A DNA stretch of 64,000 bases from Mesorhizobium loti. GTDB lineage: Bacteria > Pseudomonadota > Alphaproteobacteria > Rhizobiales > Rhizobiaceae. Positions 32,415-43,443 of the stretch are shown piece after piece (within the stretch, counting starts at the first letter, position 1; each line of letters opens with the position of its first letter). Under the pieces are notes generated by a model that saw nothing but the letters and a program-made list of their open reading frames with translations, was not told where the DNA came from and searched no databases. Made by a program: the position numbers and the translations under genes. The stretch spans positions 110,848 to 174,847 of the forward strand of contig NZ_QGGH01000011.1 of assembly GCF_003148495.1 (NCBI RefSeq). Direction: 5' to 3'.

Positions 32415-33044
32415 ATGAGCATTTTGCAGAAGCTGGTGCTTGCCTCGGGTTCGCCGCGCCGGATCGAGCTCTTGCAACAGGCCGGCATCGAGCCGGACCG
32501 TGTGCTGCCGGCCGATGTCGACGAAACGCCGTTGCGTGCCGAGCATCCGCGCTCGCTGGCCAAGCGGCTGTCGAAGGAAAAGGCCGAAAAGGCGTTCGCG
32601 TCGCTGAAGACCGAAGCCGACTATGCGCCGGGCTTCGTGCTGGCCGCCGACACGGTGGTTGCCGTCGGGCGGCGCATCCTGCCCAAGGCAGAAACCCTTG
32701 ACGACGCCGCCAACTGCCTCGGGCTGTTGTCGGGCCGTTCGCACCGGGTCTATTCCGGCATCTGCCTGATCACGCCGGGCGGTAAGCTGCGCCAGCGGCT
32801 GGTCGAGACGCGGGTGCGCTTCAAGCGGCTGCCGCGCGAGGAGATCGACGCCTATGTCGCCTCAGGTGAATGGCGCGGCAAGGCCGGCGGCTACGCCGTC
32901 CAGGGTCTCGCCGGCGCCTTCGTCGTCAAGCTGGTCGGCTCCTACACCAACATCGTCGGGCTGCCTCTGTATGAGACCGTCGCGCTGTTGAGCGGCGAAG
33001 GCTTCAAGGTGCATGGCGGCTGGCTGGCGGGAACCCGGCTGTGA
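32415..33044 (+). CDS. maf: Maf-like nucleotide pyrophosphatase
   Basis: A 209-residue protein: LVLASGSPRRIELLQQAGI (nucleotide-binding N-terminus), FVLAADTVVAVGRRIL with the catalytic Asp, and GKAGGYAVQGLAG. Maf proteins hydrolyse non-canonical nucleoside triphosphates and are linked to septum control. It overlaps yacG by 4 bp. Confidence 0.95.
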   Translation: MSILQKLVLASGSPRRIELLQQAGIEPDRVLPADVDETPLRAEHPRSLAKRLSKEKAEKAFASLKTEADYAPGFVLAADTVVAVGRRILPKAETLDDAANCLGLLSGRSHRVYSGICLITPGGKLRQRLVETRVRFKRLPREEIDAYVASGEWRGKAGGYAVQGLAGAFVVKLVGSYTNIVGLPLYETVALLSGEGFKVHGGWLAGTRL

Positions 33045-33238
33045 ATTCCGACTCCAAGGTCACGCCCTTGCGCCCGAAGCGCCCCTGCCCCGAATGCGGC
33101 AAGCCCTCGGCGCGCGACACCTTTCCGTTCTGCTCGACGCGCTGCAAGGACATCGACCTCAACCGCTGGCTGAAGGGCGCCTATGTCATCAAGGCCCGCG
33201 ACGACGAGGAAGAGACGGACCCCGACGCTCCAAATTAA
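33041..33238 (+). CDS. yacG: DNA gyrase inhibitor YacG
   Basis: A 65-residue protein with the four-Cys zinc finger CPECGKPS...FPFCSTRCKDIDLNRWL, which in characterised homologues binds GyrB and inhibits gyrase. The C-terminal tail is acidic. Length and the maf neighbour are as expected. Confidence 0.93.
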   Translation: MNSDSKVTPLRPKRPCPECGKPSARDTFPFCSTRCKDIDLNRWLKGAYVIKARDDEEETDPDAPN

Positions 33239-33254
33239 GGCCGAGCGCCGCCGA

Positions 33255-34628
33255 TCAGGCGGCGGCTTCGTTCTTGCGGTTTTTGCGCGCCCAGCCCGGC
33301 AGCCAGTCACCATGAGCAGCCAGGAGATCATCGACCAGTGACCAGATCTGGTCGAGATCGAGCTCGGCCGCGGTGTGCGGGTCCATCATCGCCGCATGAT
33401 AGATATGCTCGCGGTTCTCGCTCATCAGCGCCCGCACCGTCAGTTCCTGCACGTTGATGTTGGTGCGGATCAGCGCGGTCAATTGCGGCGGCAAGTCGCC
33501 GATATAGGTCGGCTGGATGCCGGAGGCATCGACCAGGCACGGCACTTCGGCGGCACAATCCCGGGGCAGCGAGGTGATGCAGCCATTGTTGCGGACATTG
33601 CCGTAGATCACCGAGGGTTCGCCCGTCCACACCGAATTCATGATCGATGAGGCGTACTCCTTCGACTCCTCGACCTCGATGCGCTGGGCCGAGCGGTAGG
33701 CCTGCGCCTGGTCTTTCCAGCGCTCGATCTGCTCAATGCAGCGCTTGGGATATTCGTCCAGCGGGATGCCGTATTTCTCGATCAGGTCCGGGCGGCCTTC
33801 CTTGATGAAATAGGGCGTGTATTCGGCGAAATGTTCCGAGCTTTCGGTGACGAAATAGCCGAGCCTGGTCAGCATCTCGTAGCGCACCTTGTTAGGGCAG
33901 CGCGGATTCCAGCCGGGCTTGGGCGCGCGGCCCTCACGATAGGCACGTACGAGATCGGGATAGAGGTCGCGGTAGGAGCCGTCCGGCTGGCGATGCTCGA
34001 AGTTGAGATAAAAGGCCATGTGGTTGATGCCGGCCGAGCGATAGCGGATCTCTTCGTAGGGAAGGTCGAGGTCGTGGGCCAGTTCCATTGCCGTGCCCTG
34101 CACCGAATGGCAGAGGCCGACCTGCCTGATCTCGGGATATTTCTCTGATATCGCCCAGGTGTTGATCGCCATCGGGTTGACATATTGCAGCATGATCGCC
34201 TGCGGGCAGACGGCGAGCATGTCCTCGCAGACCTTCCACAGATGCGGCACGGTCCTCAGGCCCCGCATGATGCCGCCGACGCCGAGCGTGTCGGCGATCG
34301 TCTGACGCAGGCCGTATTTCTTCGGCACTTCGAAGTCGGTGACCGTGCAGGGCTCGTAGCCGCCGATCTGGAAGGCGACAACGACGAAATCGGCGTCGGC
34401 CAGCGCCTTGCGCTGGTCCGAATGGGTCTCGGTCTTCGCCTTGACGCCGAGCGTCGCGATCAGCTTGTTGACGACGATGGCGCTCTCTTCCAGCCGCTGC
34501 GGATTGACGTCCATCAGTGCGATGGTCGCGCCAGAAAGCGACGGGCGCTGCAGCACGTCGCCGACAATGTTCTTCATGAACACCGTGGAGCCGGCGCCGA
34601 TGAAAGTGATCTTGGGATTTCTTGCCAT
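33255..34628 (-). CDS. GH4 family alpha-galactosidase/alpha-glucosidase
   Basis: A 457-residue NAD- and metal-dependent glycosidase of family GH4. ITFIGAGSTVFMKNI is the Rossmann NAD site; NPMAINTWA and the GLCHSVQGTAMEL segment carry the metal-binding Cys/His characteristic of the family; GINHMAFYL follows. The CHSVQ form resembles MelA-type alpha-galactosidases. ATG 34628 follows GGAGG. It is the last gene of a leftward operon with a peptide-class ABC transporter. The substrate is inferred to be an alpha-galactoside. Confidence 0.85.
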   Translation of the reverse strand: MARNPKITFIGAGSTVFMKNIVGDVLQRPSLSGATIALMDVNPQRLEESAIVVNKLIATLGVKAKTETHSDQRKALADADFVVVAFQIGGYEPCTVTDFEVPKKYGLRQTIADTLGVGGIMRGLRTVPHLWKVCEDMLAVCPQAIMLQYVNPMAINTWAISEKYPEIRQVGLCHSVQGTAMELAHDLDLPYEEIRYRSAGINHMAFYLNFEHRQPDGSYRDLYPDLVRAYREGRAPKPGWNPRCPNKVRYEMLTRLGYFVTESSEHFAEYTPYFIKEGRPDLIEKYGIPLDEYPKRCIEQIERWKDQAQAYRSAQRIEVEESKEYASSIMNSVWTGEPSVIYGNVRNNGCITSLPRDCAAEVPCLVDASGIQPTYIGDLPPQLTALIRTNINVQELTVRALMSENREHIYHAAMMDPHTAAELDLDQIWSLVDDLLAAHGDWLPGWARKNRKNEAAA

Positions 34629-34647
34629 GCTAACCTCCGGCATATGT

Positions 34648-36315
<1,668 letters not shown>

Positions 36316-36325
36316 CTGTGCCACC

Positions 36326-37465
36326 TCAATAGGGATCGACGGCGTCGCGCAGGCCGTCGCCCAGCGCGTTGAAGGCAAAGACGGTGACGAGCACGAAGCC
36401 GACTGGCGACAGTATCCAGGGATAGGTGCCGATGACGGAATAGGTCGCGGTGTCCTGCAGCATGAGGCCCCACGAGATCAGCGGCGGCTTGACGGCGAAG
36501 CCGAGGAAACCGAGGAAGGATTCGAGCAGCACCACCGTCGGGATCGCCAGCGTCACGGCGACTATCACATGGCTCATCACATTGGGGAAGATGTGCTGCA
36601 TGATGATGCGCCGGTCGGTGGCGCCGACCGCCATGGCGGCGCGCACATACTCGATCCGCGCCAGCGCCAGCGTCTTGCCGCGCACCTCGCGTGACATCTG
36701 CGCCCAGCCCAACGCCGACATGACGATGATGACGAAAGCCAGGAAGACGTTGGTGGGAGCGGTGACCGGGATCAGCGTCGTCAGCGCCAGATAGAGCGGC
36801 AGCTGCGGGAAGGCGAGCACCAGTTCGACGAAGCGTTGCATCCAGACATCGAACCTGCCGCCGAAATAACCGGAGACCATGCCGACGGTGGTGCCGATGA
36901 CGGTGATGATGAAGACGACCGTCAGCGCGATCATCAGCGAGACGCGCGAGCCGTGGATGGCGCGCGACAGCACGTCACGGCCGAACTTGTCGGTGCCGAG
37001 GAAATGCACAGGCTGGCCGTCCAGCGAGCCGAACAGATGCAAGTCCGCCGGCAAGAGCCCGAAGAGCTTGTAGGGCGCGCCATGGACGAAGAAACCGAGC
37101 AGCCTTGGATGGTCATAGTCGGGGCCAACGACCGGCTGGAAGGTGACCGGATCGAGGTCCGCCGAATCGGCCAGCGCATAGACCCTCGGCCGCGCGACGA
37201 AACCGCCGTCCTTGTCATGGAAAACAGGCAACTGCGGCGGAGCGAAACCGACATCCGTGACCTTGGGGTCCATTGGCGCCATGAACTCGGCAAATACGGC
37301 CATGACCAGCAGCAGCACGACGAGCCAAAGCCCAGCCATGCCAGTCCAGGAGCGCTTCAGCCGGCGCCAGACCAGCGCGATGTAGCTCTCATTGCCGCGC
37401 GCCGGTTTGGCTACGATGGGACCTTCGGCCGGCAGCGGTGGCGGTGATGGATCGCGCGCCAACAT
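36326..37465 (-). CDS. ABC transporter permease (DppC/OppC type)
   Basis: A 379-residue inner-membrane permease. One membrane helix near residues 40-60 is followed by a periplasmic region of about 100 residues. Five more helices contain the coupling-loop motif (RAAMAVGATDRRIIMQHIFPN). It starts one base before the end of the other permease gene, with GGGAGGG upstream, so the operon is tightly coupled. Confidence 0.9.
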   Translation of the reverse strand: MLARDPSPPPLPAEGPIVAKPARGNESYIALVWRRLKRSWTGMAGLWLVVLLLVMAVFAEFMAPMDPKVTDVGFAPPQLPVFHDKDGGFVARPRVYALADSADLDPVTFQPVVGPDYDHPRLLGFFVHGAPYKLFGLLPADLHLFGSLDGQPVHFLGTDKFGRDVLSRAIHGSRVSLMIALTVVFIITVIGTTVGMVSGYFGGRFDVWMQRFVELVLAFPQLPLYLALTTLIPVTAPTNVFLAFVIIVMSALGWAQMSREVRGKTLALARIEYVRAAMAVGATDRRIIMQHIFPNVMSHVIVAVTLAIPTVVLLESFLGFLGFAVKPPLISWGLMLQDTATYSVIGTYPWILSPVGFVLVTVFAFNALGDGLRDAVDPY

Positions 37466-38473
37466 CTAACCCTCCCCGAACTGGCGCACTCGCGGATCGA
37501 GCAGGACGAGCAGCATGTCGGCGATGATGTTGCCGACGATCAGCGTCGCCGACAGGACCATCATGAAGGTGGCGGTGACATAGACGTCGCCGACAGCCAT
37601 GGAACCGACGATTGCCGGGCCGACGGTCGGCAGCGCGAAGATGATCGCCGTCTCGATCTCGCCGGTGAGCATGTAGGGCAGCACCACGCCCTGATACATG
37701 ACGAGCGGGTGCAGCGCGTTGGGCACGGCATGGCGCATGACGACGGCGGCGCCGGTCAGCCCCTTGGCCCTGGCCGTCTCGACATATTGCGCGTTCAGCG
37801 TGTCGAGCAGATTGCCGCGCATGACGCGCATATTGTAGGCAAGCCCGCCGAAGGTGGCGATCGCCACGACCGGCCAGACATGCCTGACCAGGTCGACGAA
37901 TTTGGCCCACGACCACGGAGCGCCGCCATATTGCGGCGAGAAGAAGCTGCCTATCTCCGACACGTTGAACTGGAAGACCATGAGATAGACGATGATCAGC
38001 GCCATCAGGAAGCGCGGCACCGTCATGCCGAGGAAGGAGATGGCCGACAGCGTCGAGTCGATCCAGGTGTATTGCCGGGTCGCCGCCCATATGCCGAATG
38101 TGATGCCGAGCACCGAGGCCAGCAGATGGCAGACGAGCGCCAGAATGAGCGTGCGCGGCAGGCGCTCGCCGACCACATCGGCGACCGGCTTGTTGTAGTA
38201 AAGGCTGTAGCCGAAATCGCCGCGGTTGATGATGCCGCCGATCCAGTTGAGATACTGCACGGGCAGTGGCTTATCGAGGCCATGCTCGATGCGATAGGCC
38301 TTGGCCTGCGCGTCGGCCTCGGCGAAGGAGGCTCCACCCTGGTTGATCAGCTGCGAGCGGATGTAGTCGGCATAGTCGCCCGGCGGCGCCTGGATGATGG
38401 CAAAGGTGACCAGGCTCAGAATGGCGAGGACCGGTATTGCCGACGCTATGCGCGTGAGCAGGAATCGCAGCAT
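37466..38473 (-). CDS. ABC transporter permease (DppB/OppB type)
   Basis: A 335-residue inner-membrane permease beginning MLRFLLTRIASAIPVLAIL with the usual OppB N-terminal helix and PPGDYADY. The coupling loop ETARAKGLTGAAVVMRHAVPNAL is present. It pairs with the downstream OppC-type permease. Confidence 0.9.
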   Translation of the reverse strand: MLRFLLTRIASAIPVLAILSLVTFAIIQAPPGDYADYIRSQLINQGGASFAEADAQAKAYRIEHGLDKPLPVQYLNWIGGIINRGDFGYSLYYNKPVADVVGERLPRTLILALVCHLLASVLGITFGIWAATRQYTWIDSTLSAISFLGMTVPRFLMALIIVYLMVFQFNVSEIGSFFSPQYGGAPWSWAKFVDLVRHVWPVVAIATFGGLAYNMRVMRGNLLDTLNAQYVETARAKGLTGAAVVMRHAVPNALHPLVMYQGVVLPYMLTGEIETAIIFALPTVGPAIVGSMAVGDVYVTATFMMVLSATLIVGNIIADMLLVLLDPRVRQFGEG

Positions 38474-38607
38474 GGACGGTCCGCTTCCTTGTCTCGCCGA
38501 TCGCGCCTTTTGGTTGCGTCCGGAGGTTGGTTTTGTCCGACCGCGCCAGCGGCGCGGCCGGAGTTCTCTTGGTCAGGGAGGTAAACCTAATTCATCTCAT
38601 CGGGCTC

Positions 38608-40692
38608 CTAGTCCATCGGGCCTTTGTCTCCGGGTTTGCCGGGAAGCTCCTCAGGGAACAATTCGTATTTCGCCTGCTTGTCGGCGGCGACAAAGACCCG
38701 TTCGCGGATGATTGAATCCTCGGCCCAGTTGAACATGAAGATCGGCGTGCCTTGCGGAATGTTCGAGAAGCGCTTGTTGATGATCAGCGCGCCAGGATAT
38801 TCCGTCAGGCCGACATTGTAGACGTGTTCCGTCGAAATCTTCTGGAACTGCTTCATCAAGCTCGCGCGCTGGTCATTGTCCTCGGACGAGACGAACTTGT
38901 TGACGATATCGACGAGGTCCTTTTCGAAAGGCATCAAGTCTACCTCGCCGCTTTCGGGCGCGCGGTGGTTCCAGCTGGTCTTCGGACCAACGGGAGCGAG
39001 TTGCTCGGTGTTCTGCACCACCGATGTCAGTTCCTGGTCGTTGCGCCGGACCAGCCAGTCGAAGCGGCCGGAATATTGCGAGGCGTCGCGCTGGGTGCCG
39101 TTGAGCCCGTTGAGCACGACCCGAATTCCGAGCTTTTCCATCTGGGCGACGACGCCTTCGGCAAGGCTCTTGTCGGTTGTGTAGTCGTTGTTGACCAGCA
39201 TCACGACCTCGACGTTCTTGCCGCCGGCGGTGCCGGCCGGGAAGTTCACGAAACCGTCGCCGTCCGTATCCTTGAGGCCGGCCTTGGCGAGCTCCGCCTT
39301 GGCGCCCTCGAGGTCGAAGGGGTAGTAGACGGTCGAATCGCGGTCATAGAAACTGGTGCCTGACGACAGGCCGCCGGCATAGATGGCGGTGAACGGACCC
39401 TTGACCAGCGAGTCGCCGAGCGCCTTGCGGTCGAGCGCCATGGTGACGGCCTTGCGGAAGTCCTCGTTGCGGTTCAGCTCGCGCACAGCTTGCCCGCGTT
39501 CGTCCGGGTTGCCCCAGCCATTGGCGGAAAAATTCATGCGCAGATTGTAACCGATGAGCCGCGGGCCAAAGGCCAGGCGTGCGGGCGCATTTGCCTCCGC
39601 AGCGCGCTTCAGCGAGGCGACGAAGTTTTCCGGCTGCTCCAGATTGGAGAAGTCGGCCGAGCCGGCAACCGCCTGGACGTCGCGGTCGGCCCAGGTCGAC
39701 AGCTTGTATTGCAGCTCGTTGAGGTAAGGCAGCTGGTTGCCCTTCTCGTCGACCTTCCAATAGTAGGGGTTGCGGCGCATGACGATGATGTCGTCCGGCC
39801 GGTACTCGACCGGCACCCAGGCGCCCATCACCGGCATGTTCATGAATTCCGGCGGAAAGGCGTTCTTAAACTGGTCGTAGGTGTTCTTCGAATATTTCGG
39901 ATGCTGCGGCTTCAATATGTGCGCGGGACCGGGACAGAAGGTGCCGTAGGCCATCGCATAGAGATATTGTTTCGGAAACGCCTCCTTGAAGGTCCACTCG
40001 ACGGTGTAGTCGTCGATCTTCTTCAGCGTCGTGCCGACACCGAAGGTTTCCTGTGTGGCACCGTTCAGCGGCGAGACATTGGGATCAACGACCTCGTCGT
40101 CCCAATAGAACATGACATCGTCGGCGTTGAAGGCAACGCCGTCCGACCACTTCGCCCCTTCGACCAGATGCATGGTGAGCTTGTGGCCATCGCTCGACCA
40201 GTCCCAGCTCCTGGCCAGGTTCGGCAGCGGCTCGGTGTCCTTCGCCTCGACCTGGAACAGCGGCGCGGTGCGCGTCAGGCATTCGGAAAGGCCGATGTCG
40301 ATGCCGCCCCAGCCTTGCGTCTGGCCGGCGCCGTAGTTCCAGCCTTCCGGCCGCCCGCCGATGACATGGCGCATCGTATCGCCATAGACGCCGATGCCGT
40401 CCTGCATGTTGCCCGTCTTGAAAACCAGCGGTTCTTTCGGCAGCCTGTCTTTCACCGGCGGCAGCTTGCCGGTCTTGACGTATTTCTCGGTGACCCAGTC
40501 GGGCTCGTGATATTGCGGCAGCGCCTTGAACTCCAGAATGGAATCGCGCGCGACATAGTTGATCTTGCCCTCGGCGGGGAACGGTGTCGGCGCCGGCGGA
40601 ACCGTCGGCTCGGAAGCGTATGCACTGAGTGCCGAAACCGAGACGCTCAGCGCCAGTCCGGCAGCAAGGCCGATATTGCGTAAATTCCTCAC
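38608..40692 (-). CDS. Extracellular solute-binding protein family 5 (AgpA-like)
   Basis: A 694-residue periplasmic binding protein, of the length of rhizobial alpha-galactoside-binding AgpA and longer than typical peptide binders. The signal peptide (about 1-26, NIGLAAGLALSVSVSALSAYA) precedes the mature domain. I chose GTG 40692 because GGGAGAGAG lies just upstream. The SBP_bac_5 core (LARSWDWSSDGHKLTMHLVEGAKWSDG) is clear. It is the first transporter gene of the operon; a 134-bp gap with a GC-rich inverted repeat separates it from the permease gene. Confidence 0.88.
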   Translation of the reverse strand: MRNLRNIGLAAGLALSVSVSALSAYASEPTVPPAPTPFPAEGKINYVARDSILEFKALPQYHEPDWVTEKYVKTGKLPPVKDRLPKEPLVFKTGNMQDGIGVYGDTMRHVIGGRPEGWNYGAGQTQGWGGIDIGLSECLTRTAPLFQVEAKDTEPLPNLARSWDWSSDGHKLTMHLVEGAKWSDGVAFNADDVMFYWDDEVVDPNVSPLNGATQETFGVGTTLKKIDDYTVEWTFKEAFPKQYLYAMAYGTFCPGPAHILKPQHPKYSKNTYDQFKNAFPPEFMNMPVMGAWVPVEYRPDDIIVMRRNPYYWKVDEKGNQLPYLNELQYKLSTWADRDVQAVAGSADFSNLEQPENFVASLKRAAEANAPARLAFGPRLIGYNLRMNFSANGWGNPDERGQAVRELNRNEDFRKAVTMALDRKALGDSLVKGPFTAIYAGGLSSGTSFYDRDSTVYYPFDLEGAKAELAKAGLKDTDGDGFVNFPAGTAGGKNVEVVMLVNNDYTTDKSLAEGVVAQMEKLGIRVVLNGLNGTQRDASQYSGRFDWLVRRNDQELTSVVQNTEQLAPVGPKTSWNHRAPESGEVDLMPFEKDLVDIVNKFVSSEDNDQRASLMKQFQKISTEHVYNVGLTEYPGALIINKRFSNIPQGTPIFMFNWAEDSIIRERVFVAADKQAKYELFPEELPGKPGDKGPMD

Positions 40693-40827
40693 TGTCTCTC
40701 TCCCTCTTGTTTGTTCCGGAGCGTTTGCACCTGCTCCGCTTCTCCTCGAACTCAAAACGGCTTCGTGGCAGTGGATCCGCCTCCCGTAGATCCACCATCA
40801 CCGCATGAGGTTTCCAGCCGGCCCGTT

Positions 40828-42294
40828 TCAGCCGGCTTGTTTCAGCGCGGCTTTTTCGGCGCGCAATTCCTCGATCGAGCGAACGCTGCGCCGTGCGGCG
40901 CCCGCCCACTCGCGGGTCTTCACCGCCGATGTCGACAGCCGCTCCCTGGCGGCCGGAACCGCATGGGCATATTGCGGCAGCCAGGCCGCCTGGGCGACGA
41001 CCATTTCATCGACCATCTGCCAGACCTCCTCCGGGGTCGAAACCGCGCCGACCAGGGGATCATGCAGCACGGCGAGCTTCAGCAGATCGATGTCGCCTGA
41101 TATCGCGGCATGCACCGACATGCGCTGGACGTTGATCGAGGCGATGCAGGTGGCGGCGCAGGCTTCCGGCAGCGTGATGCCGGCGGCCATGTTGATGCCG
41201 AAGCGGTCGACGAAGCCGGGCGACTCGACGATGGCATCCTGCGGCAGGTTGGTGATCACGCCATTGTTCCTGACGTTGAAGTGGCCGCGATAGACGCGGT
41301 TGGTCTCCAGCGCCTCCAGTATGTGGCTGGCATGCTCGTTGGAGCGCTTCCCGGGATCGATCGGCTGTGACGCCGCTTGGAGGAACTGCGGATATTCCGT
41401 CTCGAACCAGTTGCGGGTTTCGGTGGAGTGGCGGAGATAGCCGCCCGTCTCGCCGTGGATCCAGTCGGACATATCGATCCAGCGCGTGATCTCGTCGGGG
41501 CGTTTGCGGTACCAGGGCAGATATTCGGAAAGATGGCCGTTGCTTTCGGTCGAATAGACGCCGAAGCGCTTCAGGACATCGATGCGCAATTTCTCCTGCT
41601 GCGAATAGACCGGATGCGCCTCGAAGGCGGCCACCAGTTCGTCCTTGCCGATGGGGCGGCCGTTGAGGCGCAGGTCGATGAACCAGGTCTGGTGGTTGAT
41701 GCCGGAACAGACATAGTCGAGCTCCTGCGTGGACTTCGCGCCCAGCACCTCGGCGATCTGCTCGGCACCGTGCTGGACGCCGTGGCAGAGCCCGACAGTG
41801 TCGACCTTGCCGTATTCGATCGCTGCCCAGGTGTTCATCGCCATCGGATTGGCGTAGTTCAGGAATTTGACGTTGGTCTCGGCGACCTCGCGCATGTCCT
41901 TGCAGAAATCCAGGATCACCGGGATGTTGCGCTGGCCATAGAGGATGCCGCCGGCGCAGATCGTGTCGCCGACACACTGGTCGATGCCGTATTTCAGGGG
42001 AATGCGGATATCGTCGGCATAGGCTTCGAGACCTCCGACCCGCACGCAGCTGATGACGTAACGTGCGCCTTCAAGCGCCCTGCGGCGGTCGGTGGTCGCC
42101 GTCACCCTGGTCGGCAATCTGTTCGCTTCGACGATCCTGTCGAGGATCGCCTTGATCATCTGAAGGTTGTGCTCGCTGACGTCGGTCAGCGCGAATTCGA
42201 TGTCGGTGAATTCGGGCACGCAGAGGATGTCGGTGAACAATTTCTTGGTGAAGCCGACGCTGCCGGCACCGATGATAGCGATTTTGAAACTCAT
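40828..42294 (-). CDS. GH4 family glycosidase (second copy)
   Basis: A 488-residue protein of family GH4: IAIIGAGSVGFTKKLF (NAD site), YANPMAMNTWA, GLCHGVQHGAEQ (metal Cys/His) and GINHQTWFIDL. It is related to but clearly different from the GH4 at 33255 (CHGVQ against CHSVQ). It carries an extra basic C-terminal helix after residue 455. ATG 42294 follows GAGGTG. It heads the leftward operon opposite an AraC regulator. Exact linkage specificity is not determined. Confidence 0.85.
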   Translation of the reverse strand: MSFKIAIIGAGSVGFTKKLFTDILCVPEFTDIEFALTDVSEHNLQMIKAILDRIVEANRLPTRVTATTDRRRALEGARYVISCVRVGGLEAYADDIRIPLKYGIDQCVGDTICAGGILYGQRNIPVILDFCKDMREVAETNVKFLNYANPMAMNTWAAIEYGKVDTVGLCHGVQHGAEQIAEVLGAKSTQELDYVCSGINHQTWFIDLRLNGRPIGKDELVAAFEAHPVYSQQEKLRIDVLKRFGVYSTESNGHLSEYLPWYRKRPDEITRWIDMSDWIHGETGGYLRHSTETRNWFETEYPQFLQAASQPIDPGKRSNEHASHILEALETNRVYRGHFNVRNNGVITNLPQDAIVESPGFVDRFGINMAAGITLPEACAATCIASINVQRMSVHAAISGDIDLLKLAVLHDPLVGAVSTPEEVWQMVDEMVVAQAAWLPQYAHAVPAARERLSTSAVKTREWAGAARRSVRSIEELRAEKAALKQAG

Positions 42295-42507
42295 CAGCCG
42301 CACCTCATTCCGTTCACATGGCAGACAAGGAATGACAATGGGAAGCTGTAGCCACATGCCGCCGCATGTATGCAGGACAAGCCGGAATCCGGCTCGCCAA
42401 CCTCCCTGTCCGCTCCTCGACTGCGGATCTCTCTCGCTTTTCGACGGGGATTATGCGCTTATTCGCGAGCGCGACCAGAGAAGGATTATGCTTTCAAGGG
42501 TAATTTT
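42295..42507. promoter_or_regulatory. Divergent control region, GH4/transporter operon versus AraC gene
   Basis: A 213-bp gap between two divergent genes. It must hold promoters for both and probably AraC-binding sites. I see no unambiguous sigma-70 hexamers or palindromes, so only the layout supports it. Confidence 0.5.
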
Positions 42508-43416
42508 ATGCTGCAAGATTTGATCGCCAACGGACAGTCCATGCGCACGATCTCGCTGCCGCGCGGCCGCCAGCGCCTGCACGCCATGCCGACGAGCACG
42601 GGCTATGAAGTGCGCGAGGACGAAATCTACGACTGGGATGGGCGCAAGCGCGGCCAGACGCCGTTCACCGTGCTCCAGCACACGATCAGCGGAACCGGCC
42701 GGCTGCGCTACGAGAACCGCAACTACCGCCTGCAGAAGAACGACACCTTGCTGGTGCTGGTGCCGCACAACCACCGCTACTGGCTGGCCGGGGACGAGCG
42801 CTGGGAATATTTCTGGATTTCGATGAACGGCGAGGAGGCGCTGCGCATCCACAAGTCGATCCTCAGCGTCTCGGGTCCGGTATTTCGGCTGCAGCCGGCG
42901 ACGATCGATCATCTTGCCGATTGCAGCCTGCGTCTGATCAAAGGGGCCGCTTCGCCGGGGGCTGCTTCGGCGATAGCCTACGAGGCCGCGATGGCGCTCT
43001 ATGACGATGTCTTCGGCTCACATGCCTTTGCCGAAAAACAGAGCGCCATGCAGCCGGTCATCGATCACATCAATGCCAATCTCGACAGGCCGCTGCCGGT
43101 GGCGGACCTGGTTCAGATCAGTGGCCTCAGCCGGGCCCATTTCTCACGCTGCTTCGCCGAAAGCGAAGGCCTGCCGCCTGCCGAGTTCGTGCTGCAGCAG
43201 CGCCTGCAACGGGCGGCAAAGCTGCTGACCAAGGCGGATTTCCTGCCGGTGAAGGAAGTCGCCATCCTGTGCGGTTTCGAGGACGCCAACTATTTCTCGA
43301 AGGTCTTTCGCCGCTGCTACGGCATCACGCCGAGCCAATTCCGCACGACCGGCATGTATGCCAATTTGAGAACTCCGGCGCGGCGCGGCGTCAGGGCCTT
43401 CGATGACGAGACCTGA
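42508..43416 (+). CDS. AraC-family transcriptional regulator
   Basis: A 302-residue regulator. The N-terminal cupin-like sensor domain (about 30-130, with FTVLQHTISGTGRLRY and LLVLVPHNHRYWL) is followed by two AraC helix-turn-helix motifs: DLVQISGLSRAHFSRCFAES and VKEVAILCGFEDANYFSKVFRRCYGITPSQFR. Start MLQDLIANG follows CAAGGG. Its divergent position suggests it controls the GH4/ABC operon in response to the sugar, like AgpT in Sinorhizobium. Confidence 0.9.
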   Translation: MLQDLIANGQSMRTISLPRGRQRLHAMPTSTGYEVREDEIYDWDGRKRGQTPFTVLQHTISGTGRLRYENRNYRLQKNDTLLVLVPHNHRYWLAGDERWEYFWISMNGEEALRIHKSILSVSGPVFRLQPATIDHLADCSLRLIKGAASPGAASAIAYEAAMALYDDVFGSHAFAEKQSAMQPVIDHINANLDRPLPVADLVQISGLSRAHFSRCFAESEGLPPAEFVLQQRLQRAAKLLTKADFLPVKEVAILCGFEDANYFSKVFRRCYGITPSQFRTTGMYANLRTPARRGVRAFDDET

Positions 43417-43443
43417 CACCGGCGCCGTTAAACAGGCAGTTAA